Below, piece after piece: positions 41,991-54,733 of a stretch of 64,000 nucleotides of DNA (the first letter of the stretch is position 1; every line of letters starts with the position of its first letter). The notes below the pieces were generated by a model. The model did not search any database. It was not told the DNA's origin and worked only from the letters and a program-made list of their open reading frames with translations. Source of the stretch: Paracentrotus lividus (lineage: Eukaryota; Echinodermata; Echinoidea; Camarodonta; Echinidae); contig CALNVZ010000218.1 in the NCBI GenBank assembly GCA_940671915.1, forward strand, positions 840,237 to 904,236, in the 5' to 3' direction. The position numbers and the translations under genes were made by a program.

Positions 41991-44363
41991 TCTGGCCTTG
42001 TACAAAGATTATCTTTCTTCAGTGTGGGTGTGCATGAAACTGTATTGTGATTTGAAAACAAGTTGGTTTTCATTGTGATTGAGAGATTTGATGTCTTGGT
42101 CAACAATATTTTGTGTTAAACATCAATTGATTTACTTTTTCAGACCAAGTTTGAGTCATTTGATGATCACCATATAGTTATACGTACTTCCCTTTCGGTT
42201 GAATCATCATTATAACAATAAATATAACGGTCATAATGATGACAGGCCGAATTCACTTATGGAAATTTCATTTTTCAATTTACCTTCGGCAAAAATCTGA
42301 CCAACCGTAACATTTCATCTTGGAATTTCTCTTGCGTGACAAATGCGATTTATGAATATAATAGAAGGCCAAAGTATTATGTGAAATTTATATTATTCAC
42401 AGATATGTATGATATGCATACTGAGTGTAATTTAATTGCAGTATAATGATAATTTTAAAATGTTATACTCTACCGTATTTGTTAGATTGTATACAATCAT
42501 CAGACATTAACAAAAAATGGAACAGTTATGGTAAATCAGTTATCTTAGTAAAATAAAATTTAAAAATGCATGAAATATTAAAGGCACAATTCTAATTTGA
42601 AATTTGAATGTTAAAATAAATTTGCGCAGACCAAAGCAATAGGAACAGCAATGGTCATGATGGTTGCTCGTTTGTATCCACTTCTATACTTTCCCAAATG
42701 CTATAAAAATGGCATCTTAAAGGTCCTGCAACCCTGACCTCGTGATTGCTTACAAAATAAGTCATTCTCAAAGGTCGGCGGATATTGTACAGTAGATATA
42801 AATAGACGTTGTACATAAAATGACAATTACTTGACCTAAATTCTACCAAAAATTTCTTTTATTCGCCATCTTTATACCTTCGAGCTTGGATGTAATACTC
42901 TGATTAATTATCTCCGAAACAATTTTTTGTCCAACCCAAACATCAAAACATCCCGAATTTCTTCAGGCAAAATGTATTCCAGCGCATTTTGAAAAACAAT
43001 TCTGTGAAGTGCATTTTACTAATAACGGTACGTCATATATACTATGCGAATGAAAATTGAGCTCTTTCATTTACGAACAAGTTTGATAAATATTGTCAGA
43101 ATATTTTATATAAAGAATGGGAAAACTAATTTTATCCTTTACGTTTTCACTTCTCTCTGTATTTTGCTCCTTATTTTACTACAATGGAGGACTTTTCTTG
43201 TAAAATTCTGAATAAGCTGTCACCATAGCTATCTACAAAAATATATTCCCTTTTTTTAATAAATAAGTATATTTATTTCCATATACTTATACTTTTATAC
43301 TTTCCACTTATTCTTTAGCACTTTTCTTGTTCCAGTATCATCGAATAATCAGAAAGCCACCATAACAAAGTAATTTAGTTGCCATTTGGAATGGAAAATA
43401 ACAAAAACTCGGCTTCATTGGCTTTGAATATGGCAAATGATTATAAAAAGTCTTAAGGAATTGAATTAGCTTGCTGTAAAACTCAAGTGTAAATCAATTA
43501 CTGCCTTCTCGATGCAACCAATTCACTGACATTTCGTAAAGCCGATTTTGTCAGCAGACATAAATCAGATCGATAGCCGAAACGATCACAGATCAATCTA
43601 GGTAATTATCGTTGACAATTGCATCCTGTTATCACCGCCTGCAAGCATTACCAGTAACATTTGCCCGCTAACGAAAGGTTTAATCGAATTCAGGTGTTGA
43701 AATTAGATTCTGATTTAATTTAGGAGGAAGGAATATATGCATGAAATACCCGTTGGCTTCACTGGAGAATTGAAAGTACGACATGAGCTGACTGAGGACA
43801 TTGACCTTTCGGTTGACATTTTGGTTGACATTTTAAAAAAGAAACGAAAAAGAAAAAAAATGGATGTTGGATCATGTTAAAGGCGTAACATTAATCGTGA
43901 ACTAGATCCATTATTGTGATATAATACGTACCCTTCAATACTAAACAATAATATTGAAATGAAAAGATATGCAGTCAGCTGGGTATTCAGGCATGGAGGC
44001 ACCAGAAGGCTAACTTGCGAAGAAAATTTGTGGTGGAGGGGTCGTATCTTTTATCATGATCATTTATCATTCCTGTTCTCGACAACCTTCCCCTTCCATA
44101 TTATCTATTCTTTATAATCACTACATTTCAACATAAATCTTGAAAAGGCCTATAATAATAAGCAAACATTACGAGATAATTATCACAAACAAGCCTAATG
44201 AATATTGTCAAGTGAACTTATTCATATTCTGAATTATACTCAAATAAACGAATAAGTTGTATACAAGTTCATCATTAAAAAGCTCAATATCGTAATACAG
44301 ATAATAAAGGCATCCCAATGATTGATGATGAATTAATGCATGAACGGTTAGAGATCAAATGAA

Positions 44364-44411
<48 letters not shown>

Positions 44412-45655
44412 CATGTAAATGAAAGATTATTAAAGAGAGAGAGAGAGAGAAGCAGGGGTAGATGTGAACATAGCATCGAATGAGAGAGTGGAATTATCAG
44501 AAAAAGCAAAGCAGAGATGAGGAGAAACTGATAGAGAGAGAGAGAGAGAGAGAGATAGACAAAGTGAGAGAGAAAGAAAGAAACAGAATGATGCATGAAG
44601 AAGAAGAATTTAATTTTAATCCGAAAACCCCGAGCACTCCCACCAGGCAACGCTTGGATGACTTTTAGCCCGAATCCCGGGCTCTTTGACCATCTGTCGG
44701 AGCGCATCACTCCACGGATGAGGGGCGGGAATGGTAGAAATGTCATTATTTCAATTGGATTGGAATCAGAAAGGAAGTTGAATGATGAACCTGTCTATTA
44801 GCTATGATGAGATTGATACGATTCAATGATTTATATTATTAGCAATGCGGTATTTATTAGTGATTAGTTGAGTTGTAATTTTTTTTTTCCAAGCCGCTTT
44901 TCAGCTCTTGATATAGCCAACGAAGAGCAATGGGAGTGAGCGTAATCCTCCCAAATCTTCACGCCATGTCCCCCTTTATCTTTTCAATCTATCTATTTCA
45001 CTTTCTCCCCGTCTCTCTCTCTCTCTCTCTTTCTCTCTCGCTTTCACTCTCTTTATATTTTCGCCTTCTAACTTAAAATTTTCATCATTGTAAAGAATGC
45101 GTTTTTAGCATTTTTTAACCTCCGCGCACATTTCAATCTCCCCTTATATAAATTAAATCGAAGACACATTTTAACTACATTGTCAAAATATTATTCCAGG
45201 CCAAATATTATTATGAAACAAAATATATATTACATCTTGGAGGAAAGAACACTTATTTCCTCCAAAATTAAACTTCGAGAGTCATTGAACCTCATTGGAA
45301 GTTAATACTTTTGAATGTTTAGCTGATATGACTTTTATGGTTTTTCTTCTATAAATAACCCCATCACGTTTTCCAAAGAACTCTCTCCCCTAACATCTAA
45401 ATTAGTTTGTTGGAGCCTATACCCTTTCAAATAAGCGTAAAGAAAGATGAAAGTATAGCAGACGATTTTAGATCGTCATTTTCGTTTCAGAAGGGTCGCT
45501 TTGTACCGCCCTTTTATAGAAATCAATTCAAATCCTCCATAAACTACATGTCTATAAACAATCCTCGCTAAAGTGCTTCGTAAACTCCATCCGCTCTTCG
45601 ACTAGTCATGCTTTGGCCTCGGTCATAAACAGAAACACTTATAAAACAAGTCCTA
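41990..45655. other. Gene desert, AT-rich
   Basis: No gene recognised. (AG)n arrays lie at 44366-44410, 44430-44452 and 44530-44556. A short GC-rich island lies at 44620-44730 and a CT-rich tract at 45010-45050. 43500-43700 is comparatively complex sequence that could be regulatory. Confidence 0.4.
44366..44556 (+). repeat. (AG)n microsatellite cluster
   Basis: Three AG arrays separated by short unique sequence and a G-run. Confidence 0.9.
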
Positions 45656-45656
45656 T

Positions 45657-45778
45657 ACCCCGTAACATAAAATATACGATCGATCCTACGACTGATATCA
45701 GTCGTAAGTCTATGGTAAACTGTGTACTAAAAGTTACAATCGATTATAAGATTGATCGTATCTCTTCCATGTTACAGG
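45657..45778. mobile_element. Short palindromic MITE, family B, copy 1
   Basis: GTAACATAAAATATACGATC and the inverted GATCGTATCTCTTCCATGTTAC bound ~120 bp with inner GATCGAT words. The same sequence occurs in reverse orientation at 56349-56468. Confidence 0.7.
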
Positions 45779-46779
45779 CCACTATATAAGGGTGACGATC
45801 CTTGCTTCCAATTTCTTTTATTATCCATTTTCCTTTCTCTCGATTTATTTATAGAAACAATGCAATTTAGAAGCACTCTCAATAAATTGCACATTTTGCT
45901 TCTATTTCCTAATGTCATAACACAGTCCAGCCTAGGCGGTCGGGCCAGTCCATCTCTCTTTTAGTCGTCCGTATTTTTCAATCAGAAGTAACGATGTAAC
46001 GAGCCGCTTGGAAAAGGTCGCAGGAAGAAAAGGGACACATTTGCAGAGATTCGTGTAAATTCGGGGTAAACTAGTATAAAAGTAGACTTAATGTTACCTA
46101 TCTCTCTTCATTTTGAATTTCATGCCTTGCTTTTTGAGGAAATCACATGATTTCCCCCTCCTTTCCCTGAAAAGGAAACTTGTTTATAAACCAGTGGCTC
46201 TCTGATTGCACAAATCTATTAAAGTATTCAACAACTTAAAAGACGAAGAAAGACAATTATTTGCAATGTAAGCCTACTAATATGATATAAAACACTTTTT
46301 AAATCCATTAATGCATTAAACAGCAACCCGGCTCATGCTAAATCTTTGCAAATTTCAGATAACACAGACACATGTTATCCTGTATCTTTTTCACTTAAGG
46401 TTAAGCAATGATTTGTTGTCTCGAGTTAGGAGAAGACAGATAAATTTGTTCTAACTAATTTAAACAGACAACATGTCGCCCACGGTTTACCCAGGAATCA
46501 CTGATTTCATTTGGTAGCATACCGTGTTAAGCCATTTCCACTAACTCCAGCTAAGCAGCTAGGCGGCCACGAAAGGGCATCGTTAGAATTTGTTGTATTT
46601 GTTGAGTAGGATGTGGGGGGAGGGGCGTTGTATCAAACTTTCTGACACGTTTTGCTGAACCATTATTTTTTTTTTCTTTCCACCCTTTTATCAGCAATTA
46701 GCAGATGTTCATATGATATATATATTTTTTTCATTTCATTTGTTATATTTTTTTAAATTGTTTATTTACTCTATTTATC

Positions 46780-46928
46780 TATTATAATTGTTTTTTGTTT
46801 TATTTATTGTTATTGTTATTATTATTTATTATTATTATTATTTTATTTGTATTTATTTATTTATTTTTATTTATTTATTTATTTATTATTTATTTTTTAT
46901 TTTATTTTTTTTTTCTTGGGGGGGGGGA
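46780..46928. repeat. (TTTA)n/poly-T/poly-G compound tract
   Basis: TTATT/TTTA repeats, then a T-run, then G10: the inverted counterpart of the C-A-AAAT tract at 4249. Confidence 0.9.
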
Positions 46929-47228
46929 CAAACGCGGCGATACGATTATTTTTCCGGGCTTCATTTCGTCTAAGATGCTATGTATAATAGGATCAGGGTT
47001 AGGATAGCAAAAGGGTTGTAAGATACGTGTAGGGCTAGTGTACATTGTAAAGGTCATAGGGAATATGACAATTACAGTTGAACAATTGTCACAGGAGCAA
47101 ATGTATTTTCTTTTTATTTTGGTCTTTTTTTTTTTTTTTCTATTTTTTACAATATGATTAAAGCAAGGAGCTTATCATGTTACGAGATTTGCCTTTGAAT
47201 TACGTTAATCTTAGTTTTCTTTTTTGTG

Positions 47229-47345
47229 TCATGATGTTACTGTAGTAAATTGATTTTGTTAACGTATTGTAAACGATAATGACATTATTTCATATCGTTT
47301 ACAATACGTTGACAAAATCAAATCACTGTAATAACATTATGATAT
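47229..47345. repeat. Hairpin, ~52-bp arms, short loop
   Basis: Arms 47229-47280 and 47289-47345 pair (for example ATTGATTTTGTTAACGTATT with its complement) with a few mismatches and an ~8-nt loop. Its length suits a small foldback element or a miRNA-precursor-like RNA. No evidence of expression. Confidence 0.75.
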
Positions 47346-48425
47346 GATAGTTAATTTTGTTTTTGATAGGAAAATAATGTAGAATAAACTGAAATTAAAA
47401 CTGATGGAACCTTTCAGAGCTACACTATAGGCAATTATTAAATGTCCAACAACATCAAGAGTGTTCTAGTACTGTTGATTTGCCAAACACAGCAACACAT
47501 ACCATGTCCTACTAGTAACCTATCATAATTATAACATCTGAGTGAAGATTGCAATGAGGTTTAACAACCCATACCCCCTCTAGCGACGCCCTAGGGGTCA
47601 TGTTCATCAGAGCGACCATGAGAAAGCACGGGAAGGGGTGGACCAGGTAATTAAAATGCAATGATGGATGGACAAGCAGATAGATCAGGAAAGATAGTGA
47701 GAGAGAATGGAAAAGGAGCGAGAGGAGTACTTGCAATTATTCTAATGGTCGTATTCTCTGATATCAGACGTTATAGGGTAACACAGCCGATTGGTGGCAT
47801 AAGTTGTTTTTGACAAAGTCAGGGTTGATTGCTTAATTTTTTTAATGTTTCAAACCAAAACGCCCTGTATAGCATCCCCAAAGTCCTTAACTGCTCAACC
47901 TGTCCTGTTTTCAGACTTAAAGTGCAACATTCTGAGCAGTGTAGTCCACTTGTACATGTATGATAACTCACATACGCTACTCAATACATTCATACTGCAA
48001 TAATTATTTTACCAAGTAGCAAACCATGTACTTTCCCCCTAAAGAAATGTAATATTAATAGTTATTTAAAAAGTTAAAATTATAAGACTAGACTTTAAAA
48101 CACATATCATATGATTAACATAGTTTGTTTGATTAGATCACTATCTATGCCAAAGAAATAAATGTTATTTTTAATGAAGGTTGTACCCGACACCATGTTT
48201 GTCCGACATGGCAACAACTAATGTATTTAAACTGGATTCCAAATATTGTCATGATTGTAGTTAATTCTACAGGTTGTTTGAATAACTCGCTATCATGTCA
48301 CGAGGATTTTTTTTTTTTTTTAATGGTGGGACGGTCTATTGATCCTAGTCGAACGAGGCACCATCATGCAATAATATTAAAAGTCAAGCTCAGGTTGTCT
48401 GTATACAATGCATACAGTTAATATA

Positions 48426-50110
48426 GGTTTTCCCGCCCAATTTCATAGGTTTGTCATTCAAACCTATAGAAGGTTCATTCAAATTCAAGCGATACCGTTT
48501 TCCGATCGATATCGGCATTTTAATTTTAAAATACGGGGAATCAAGTTCATTCATAGTCACGAAGCTTTATTTTAAGAGCATTCAATTTCATAATTGGGGC
48601 AAAACCATTTCCATGTATTGCATTCAATCTTATTTTACCCGAACTTAATTTTATTTATATAGCAAACAAGATCTTTAAACGTGCATACAAGTTCATTAAT
48701 GTATGTACAATTTCGCATTATGTTCATTGAAATTAACGAGGCATCGTTTTTAGGACCCCAATTAGCCTGTTCGGGCAATCAATTTCATTTTGCGGAACTC
48801 AATTTTAAGAAACTTCCTTTCAATTTAAAATTACGTTTATGTTTTTGTGTTTTCCCTTCATTCTCTAAATATTTTCGCATTATACAAGATTCTCATAGCA
48901 TTGATGTGCCATAAATTATTTAGGCTTATCCTTTAAATCATGTTTTAAACTAGGATTTTATCTGAAATTATAACGAATCCGCGATTCCATTGAGGGAGAT
49001 TCAAAGGAGCCTGTCGAGGTTGGAACCCCCCCCCCCCCACCTCACCCGAGCCCATAATTGAGAAAAAAAGGTGCATAAAATCTGGTATTTTGCGGAGCGC
49101 CCAACTTAAAACATCCCAACAAAAAGAAAAGAAAAAAAAGCAGGATACATTATTTATGGATGACCGACTTAACCCTACCCCTACCACGGGTGAAATATGA
49201 CTGTGAGGATGACCGAATGCCGAAATATCTTCACACCTACCCTCCCCCCCCCCTTCTCCCAACCTCCCCGCTCCTTTTTGCTCGAACCAGCGTAACGCAA
49301 AATAAATTCGACGGTACAAGAATCTAAAATATAAATTTTGGCCCCCATAAAATCCTGGATCTGCCACTGTTAAAATTGGGGCTTTGTATTGTTTTTTAAG
49401 GTCATTTAGAAATATATGATATAGGCTGTTGTCTATTTTTCCGTGTTAGTTTTGTATGTTGCTCTATTTGCATCTGATATTAATCTTATATCTGAAAGAA
49501 TATTTTTTGTTTTGTTGTTGTTTTTTTTGCTTTGTTTCTGGACATATCCATGGCTGCAGGGTAAACCGTTTTGATAACCTACAATATCATATCTTCTTGA
49601 CGAATGAATCTTAAATAGAATACACTTATTTTTAACATGCTTGCCTTATAATGAATTTGAATGACCTACGAAAGTCCGAGGCCATCCCCATTTGAATTTG
49701 AATGCATATTTCTAATAATCTATGCATAAAGTTTCAATGTGAATGACTCTTTTTCTAAATGTGTTGCACGGATAATTAATTCGATCGAGCGAAAAGAAAT
49801 ATTAAACATTTCCAATTCTAAAGTTGAATGTTCTTTATCTAAACTTAGATGACTGATTCGAAGAATGCTTTACAAGGATTTAAATCTCAAACGAAGCAAA
49901 AATGAAATTGAATAAAAATTCTTTAAACGCTTATGCTACTTTTTAAAATCGACTTGGCACATTTAAAAAGATCATTGCATAAATAAATGAATTGAACGAA
50001 CTTAATATAAGTTTAAATGGAGGTTGGCCCAAACGATCACAATTGTGGTGAAATTGAATGATCTTAAAGTAGATTCAAATGATATTTGTATGAAAGTGAC
50101 CGGGAAAACC
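48426..50110. mobile_element. 1.7-kb TIR element, TA target, iterated word TTCAATTTCAT
   Basis: Termini GGTTTTCCCG / CGGGAAAACC are perfect inverted repeats flanked by TA. The left half has many TTCATTCAAAT/CATTCAATTTCAT words; the right half carries the inverted forms (ATGAAATTGAAT, TTTGAATGAC). A second repeat is nested at about 48950-49372. No transposase was found. Confidence 0.7.
48950..49372 (-). repeat. Nested dispersed repeat (GGCAGATCCAGGATTTTATG type)
   Basis: On the minus strand it begins CAGTGGCAGATCCAGGATTT and ends near a G/C run. It is similar to 52680-52910 and in part to 29385-29620. It interrupts the element at 48426-50110. Confidence 0.55.
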
Positions 50111-50395
50111 TATAGTATTACACATTCTTATGTCATGTGTTTTTTTATTATTGCAAACTGTCTAATTATGTGCCTTTTAAACATGTAAACATGAAAATTC
50201 CATCTAAGGCTGTTTTTATGTACAATTTGATTATGTTTCACGTTTGTCAATAAAGACCATTTTTAATTTAATTGAATTGAAAATTGAATTGTCTCTAGGA
50301 ATATGCAATGTTTATCTTGTTTATCGGAAATCTATAATCATTATTGTTATTAGCGGATTATCATGTGCGTTATATTGTGTAAAATATAAAAAATA

Positions 50396-50600
50396 TCCTG
50401 AATATTGAGACTATAGACGAACAAACTTTACTCCGTCTCTCTGCCCATCTGTGAAAGAAATAGGGTCTGAATATTAAAGACCAGACGAGCAATCTTTCTC
50501 TATCTCTCTACCCATCTTTAAAAGAAATGGGGCTGAATATTGAGACTACACGAGCAATCTTTTCTACGTTTCTCGACCCATCTGTGAAAGAAAGCGAGAA
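50396..50600 (+). repeat. Minisatellite 1: three ~67-bp units
   Basis: Units beginning CTGAATATTGAGAC start at 50398, 50467 and 50533 and include CCATCTGTGAAAGAAA. Confidence 0.85.
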
Positions 50601-50699
50601 TACGACAAACCTACAAGTCAATCGTGATTTCCGAGATTGGAGTTGCGTTCTTCTCGTAATCCTCGCTGCTTTCAGCTATCATCGATATACCTGCAATAC

Positions 50700-51300
50700 C
50701 AGGCCAGAACATACCCGGTGTCTATCACTCTCACAGATGTCTCTATTCTCCATGTTCTCTACTCTCTTGAAGTAAAGATTCTTGAGGACTCGCTACCTGT
50801 TACTTGACAAGAAGGTAACCCGTGTTTATCATTGTCACAGGTGATTCTGTCCTCTACTCTTCCCAAACAAAGAGTCTAGGGGACTGAAATACCTTCTATA
50901 TACCTGACAAAAACCATACGCGGCGTCTAACATTTCTAACAGACTTCTATCGTTTACTCTCCATAATATATCCTCAGGTAAAGACTCTTGCGGACTTGTT
51001 TACCTCACAAAATTTTACTCAGCATCTAACGATTTTAAAAGGTGTCTTTATCGTTTACTCTCCTAAAGTAAATACATGACTTTTATTGTACTCTTGCGGA
51101 CTCGTACTCGCGAAGCGGTTAACCTAGCAAGAAGATAGCCGGTGTCTAACAGTTTCAAAGGTGTTTTATTCTATCGTCTACTCTCTTCAAGTAAAGACTC
51201 TTGTGGACTGGCTACCTATTACCTAGCAAGAAGATACCTGTTGTCCATCACTGCCAGAGGTTCTTCTTTCCGCTTCTCTCTCTTGGCATGTTCGGCAAAC
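50700..51300 (+). repeat. Minisatellite 2: six diverged ~100-bp units
   Basis: Units start near 50717, 50819, 50920, 51014, 51139 and 51239 with GGTGTCTAtCA-like sequence and share CTACTCTC..AAGTAAAGACTC and CTTG.GGACT. Confidence 0.8.
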
Positions 51301-52679
51301 ATCATTGATGCTGCGAATGTTTACATACTGTCTGCTAGCTATAAACACCCTTTTGTGTACTATTCATGAAGATCACATATTGATATTTTGCTGGAAGAGC
51401 TCGAGGTTTTAAATTCCCGACCGACCTTCTTTCTGGAAAATTATTTGTTGGATCATTTTGAGAGAAACGAAGAAAAAACACCAAGTCGTTCATACAGGAT
51501 AAATAACGGTAAGCTATATCGTTATCCTTTGAAAACATTTGTGTTATTATTTTGATCATATGTCTATACACATGATACATGTATATAACTGAAAGTAAAT
51601 AGGACAGTATTAACAGGCCGACTTCAGACAGAAAACTTTTTCTTCGATCTATTGTCTTTTTCATGCAGGTCTCTGTGGTATATTTGTAAGAATTATTGCA
51701 TTTTCGTAACAAAAGTAAATCCTCATTTTTTTTCTCAGCCAGAGGAAGACAGCTTCTAATCATAAACATCAATGCCATATTTGACGTAATTGCGGTAATT
51801 ATATGTTCTGTTGTCTTCTTCTTCTTTGCCTTCTCCTTTTCCTCTCTTCCAGTGAGGTACAGTCCCCCGTCGGTGTATTGTCATATTGTCGATATAGACA
51901 TAATAATTATGTATATTTATCGGCACATGATAAACCAATCATTAAAATCATTATAAAATGATAACGTTATAAAATGGTAACGTCTTGTTTTGATCAGTCT
52001 GCTTTCGCTCTTGTATTCATTTATCCCTCATCATGAACAAACAAAAAAGCGATTTTATCTTGGGGAAAAACGAAAAAAAAAATTACTGCCAAATATTCCT
52101 GTTCAAGCTTCATATCTTCTTTAAATTGAAACTCGAATAGCATCAGTTCCAGTTTAGGTCATTTCACTGCCATAGCTAAATGACTAGGGCACTTCGGAAA
52201 TGAGAAATCATAGTTTATGACATGCCATATAGTCGGTCATAAATTATCTTTGAGACACAAAACAAAACAACGAAGATTGATTTCCCCTTTGCATTTTGTT
52301 TCATCAAAAAGCAAATGTAGATCGAATGCCTGGCTGCTCTGAATATAAGTGCCGGTGCTGGAGATTGAACCCACAATCTAATAGCATTCACAGTCAAGAG
52401 ATTAGACCAATGTAACGATTATTGAGTGTGAAACATCCCCGTGCAAACTCTATATCTACTTTAGATTGCATGTCGAAAGGAATCAGTTGCAGTTTGGCTC
52501 ATTTCACTGTCATGCTTCAGAAATGAGAAATCATGGTTTATGACATTCCATATAGTCGGTAATAAATTTCTTTGAGACACACGTCAAAAATAAAACAAGA
52601 CACAAAACAATGAAAATTAATCTCCCTCTTTTCATTTTTGTTTCATTTCATTGTCCAACATAATAATTATGACAAGGAA

Positions 52680-52910
52680 ACTTATTATTGGAGAAAATAA
52701 AGGGGGAAGAGAGGGGGAAATCTCGACTATACCAACCCCCACCCACATTAAATTCAATTTCGACAGACGTGAAAATTGAGGGTACTTTTTGCTCGGCCGG
52801 CTGAAAAAAGGGGATATACAAAAATCTAAATTCAAATTTGCGCTCCCCCGCTCATTAAAAAAAAACAAAAAAAAAAAAAACGTGGATCCGCCTCTGGGTT
52901 GTCTTACATT
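52680..52910 (-). repeat. Dispersed repeat fragment (GGCGGATCCACG type)
   Basis: On the minus strand it reads CAGAGGCGGATCCACG, a long A/T tract, then RFxxPFF-like text and ends in a purine-rich region. It is related to the copy at 48950-49372. Confidence 0.5.
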
Positions 52911-53267
52911 GTGACGACGCTACTAATGAAACGTATCCATGCTTTATTTTATATATTTTTTTTTCCTTCATTTTTTCAATCATATCGACTCGCAAAATAT
53001 TGCGATTATTATACTTGCTTACGACGATTATGGAATCTTAAACTCACATTCTCCCTCAAGAAGTACTGGATACAGCTTCAGCTTCAAAATATCCACGGGC
53101 AAAAATGATTAAACTAAATCTTTTCAGGACCTTCCAATGTTATTGATTCATCTAGACAAACGGATCGACTGTCGGATAATTTCGGCACAACTTGAGGCTA
53201 TAGGTTCATAGAATTCAAGCGCAATTCATTGCAGTGAAGGTCATGAAATTATATCTTATCCCGGGGG

Positions 53268-53285
53268 NNNNNNNNNNNNNNNNNN
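53268..53285. other. Assembly gap (18 N) with duplicated edges
   Basis: CATGAAATTATATCTTATCC plus a G-run lies on both sides of the N run, so the gap edges repeat each other. Confidence 1.
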
Positions 53286-53317
53286 CATGAAATTATATCT
53301 TATCCCGGGGGGGGGGG

Positions 53318-53442
53318 CGTTTCATGAAAGGATTTGTCGGACGATTTATCTGACAAATTTGCTCTCAGCCAATCAGATGCAAGCATTTCTGTAGCTTATA
53401 ACAGTTGTCAGTGAGAATCAGTGAATATTTGTTTCATGAAAT
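53318..53442 (+). mobile_element. Short inverted-terminal element, family A, copy 3
   Basis: It matches 8093-8222 from TTTCATGAAAGGATTTGTCG to GTTTCATGAA. It is flanked on both sides by ATGAAATTATATCTTNTCCCG. Confidence 0.75.
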
Positions 53443-54106
53443 TATATCTTTTCCCGATGGCCATGGTTTTGATTTGGATGAATACCGACCTTAAGAAGAA
53501 TAAAACAGTTTGACACAATTCTTAATATTTGACACGTTTCTGGGGGATGTGATCTAAAGATGTTTTCGTAATCCTTTCTTCGAGGGTTGAGGCATATGAA
53601 ACTGAGAAGGATCATGAATGTTTGATGTCAGCCACGGCACATGTACTGAATCTCAAATCCAACATCATTTTTTTCTTTATATATATTTGAATTGATATAT
53701 CTGTTTGTCTTCTTAATGATTTTGCATAACCACTTTCCCGACGTAATTACTATTATAATAGTCATCCGTTTGCCTGTAAAGAAAATGCGCTTGCAACGTT
53801 ATTTTGGCATTAATACGAAGTTTTCAAATAGTGTCGACGTTGACCTGAACAAGGTTCCAGAGATAAACACTGAGACATTTGATAGATAAGTGATATAATT
53901 ATAAGGAATTTAATAAATTATTCTGATAGATAACAATTTATTTCTACCTGGGTTCAGTGTGGCAAATGAAGGCAAATTTCAACCTAGACTCGAATACCAC
54001 TCCTTTGGCTTCCAAGTAGACCATTCTATAACGGTATTGCCTGTACCGTATCACGCCTGACGCGGAGTGTTGTCCAGACGGTTACACTTAGTTCTTTGAA
54101 AGGTTC

Positions 54107-54442
54107 GTTTGTCCGAAAATGAAATATTGGTCGTTGTTCTGAAGATTCGATTGTCTGAACCCGCAAGTTTCCCATGATATCTAAATGTTCGGTTGTCTGA
54201 AAATAACCTACGATTTGCTTGTCCGAACATTTAATACAGTTGTTGATCCAATAATGAAACAGGGTTGGTTATCCCGAAAGTTCGTTTGTCCGAAGATTCA
54301 TTGCTCCGAAAATCAAATTAGGGTTCGTATGTCCGAAAATAAACATGATATGATTAATTTTCAATTATTTTCGGAGCAATGAACCTTCGTAAAATTGAAC
54401 CTTTGGAATAACGAACCTTTTTCATTTTCGGACCAACATATC
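54107..54442. mobile_element. Iterated-word element, word GTTCGTTTGTCCGAA
   Basis: GGTTCGTTTGTCCGAAAATG at the left is inverted at the right (TTCATTTTCGGACCAAC). At least seven variants (GTTCGATTGTCTGAA, TTCGTTTGTCCGAAG, TTCGTATGTCCGAAA and others) lie between. No coding. Confidence 0.65.
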
Positions 54443-54733
54443 TCCTTAGCAACGAGCATCCCCCGTCCTGGTTTTACCCCCGAAAACTTCGTTGTAATTT
54501 CTATTCTAGTCCGCCTCTGGTAACTTTGGCCAATTACCCCGGCATTACCCTAGAAGAAAAGGTACGACTGGAAAGAAATTAAAGAATAATTGCCTCACCG
54601 CCATGATAATTGTAAAATGTATGGTTGATATATGATACCTTGCAACTCGAGATTTGTTTTTGAACAATTATTGAACGTTATGCGTCATACGTTAATCCTA
54701 GATTAATTTGAACCTGTTGATAATCCAATAAAG

